Shown: in pieces, positions 5,971 to 5,999 of the stretch | Position numbering within the stretch: the first letter of the stretch is position 1 | Layout of the letters: each line of letters begins with the position of its first letter | Assembly (NCBI GenBank): GCA_002323795.1 | Contig: DCPZ01000064.1 | Location: 1 to 5,999, forward strand | Direction of reading: 5' to 3' | Length of the DNA stretch: 5,999 bases | From: Flavobacteriales bacterium UBA1531 | Lineage (GTDB): Bacteria > Bacteroidota > Bacteroidia > Flavobacteriales_D > Sanyastnellaceae | The notes under the pieces: generated by a model | The model's input: the letters and a program-made list of their open reading frames with translations, nothing else | Told to the model about the DNA's origin: nothing | Database searches by the model: none | Translations under genes and position numbers: made by a program

Positions 5971-5975
5971 GTGAC

Positions 5976-5999
5976 GCCGATGTAGCTCAGCTGGCTAGA
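5976..5999 (+). tRNA. 5' end of a tRNA, probably tRNA-Thr, cut by the window edge
   Basis: The last 24 bases give a seven-base acceptor strand (GCCGATG), TA at positions 8-9, and a D-arm beginning GCTCAGCTGGCTAGA, a standard tRNA opening. The anticodon is outside the window. tRNA-Thr is proposed because Bacteroidota tRNA-Thr commonly begins this way and because the tRNA-Thr/Tyr/Gly/Thr - tuf array usually follows hpf in this phylum. That it is a tRNA is close to certain; the amino acid is an inference. Confidence 0.85.

Noticed and set aside
1..5999. A novel defence, retron, toxin-antitoxin or CRISPR system
   Set aside because: Every sizeable coding region belongs to a recognised housekeeping family, gaps are short, and no direct-repeat array, reverse transcriptase or toxin-like small gene pair was seen.

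Overview
The window looks like chromosomal housekeeping DNA from a member of the Bacteroidota, most likely Flavobacteriales (for example a Cryomorphaceae- or Schleiferiaceae-like marine or freshwater lineage; this lower-rank guess is weak). Three things support this. The gene order rpsU - xerC - short hpf - tRNA-Thr is the familiar Bacteroidota arrangement that normally runs on into tRNA-Tyr/Gly/Thr, tuf, secE, nusG and the ribosomal/RNA polymerase genes. Two upstream regions carry the Bacteroidota sigma-factor signature TTTG/TTG - 19 bp - TAnnTTTG. The starts lack Shine-Dalgarno (SD) sequences and tend to have A-rich upstream bases. All genes lie on the + strand and are packed tightly. There is no mobile element, CRISPR array or gene-free stretch over 300 bases.

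Left part (1-4295): the window opens inside the C-terminal TrkA-C (RCK_C) domain of a potassium channel or K+ uptake protein. A sodium:alanine symporter family (AGCS) transporter follows. Three closely spaced genes come next: a membrane-anchored double helix-hairpin-helix protein, adenine phosphoribosyltransferase (overlapping its upstream neighbour by 35 bases) and an acyl-CoA dehydrogenase starting 7 bases after apt. The spacings (23 bases, 35-base overlap, 7 bases) and the lack of visible terminators suggest co-transcription from the symporter to the acyl-CoA dehydrogenase. Their functions are metabolically unrelated: amino-acid uptake, DNA binding or uptake, purine salvage, and fatty-acid or branched-chain amino-acid oxidation.

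Right part (4296-5999): a clear promoter drives rpsU (bS21) with a predicted leader of only about a dozen bases. rpsU ends at a strong intrinsic terminator, and xerC begins on a TTG codon six bases past its T-tract. xerC is followed after 8 bases by hpf, the ribosome hibernation factor. After a 145-base spacer with a second promoter and a boxA-like leader element, the first 24 bases of a tRNA (probably tRNA-Thr) run off the end. The theme is translation and its shutdown (bS21, HPF, tRNA) with the chromosome-dimer recombinase embedded in it.

I did not find a new defence or mobile system. The most interesting points are regulatory: rpsU lacks the strong SD that is characteristic of many relatives, a dyad overlaps its promoter, and xerC-hpf sit directly behind the rpsU terminator.
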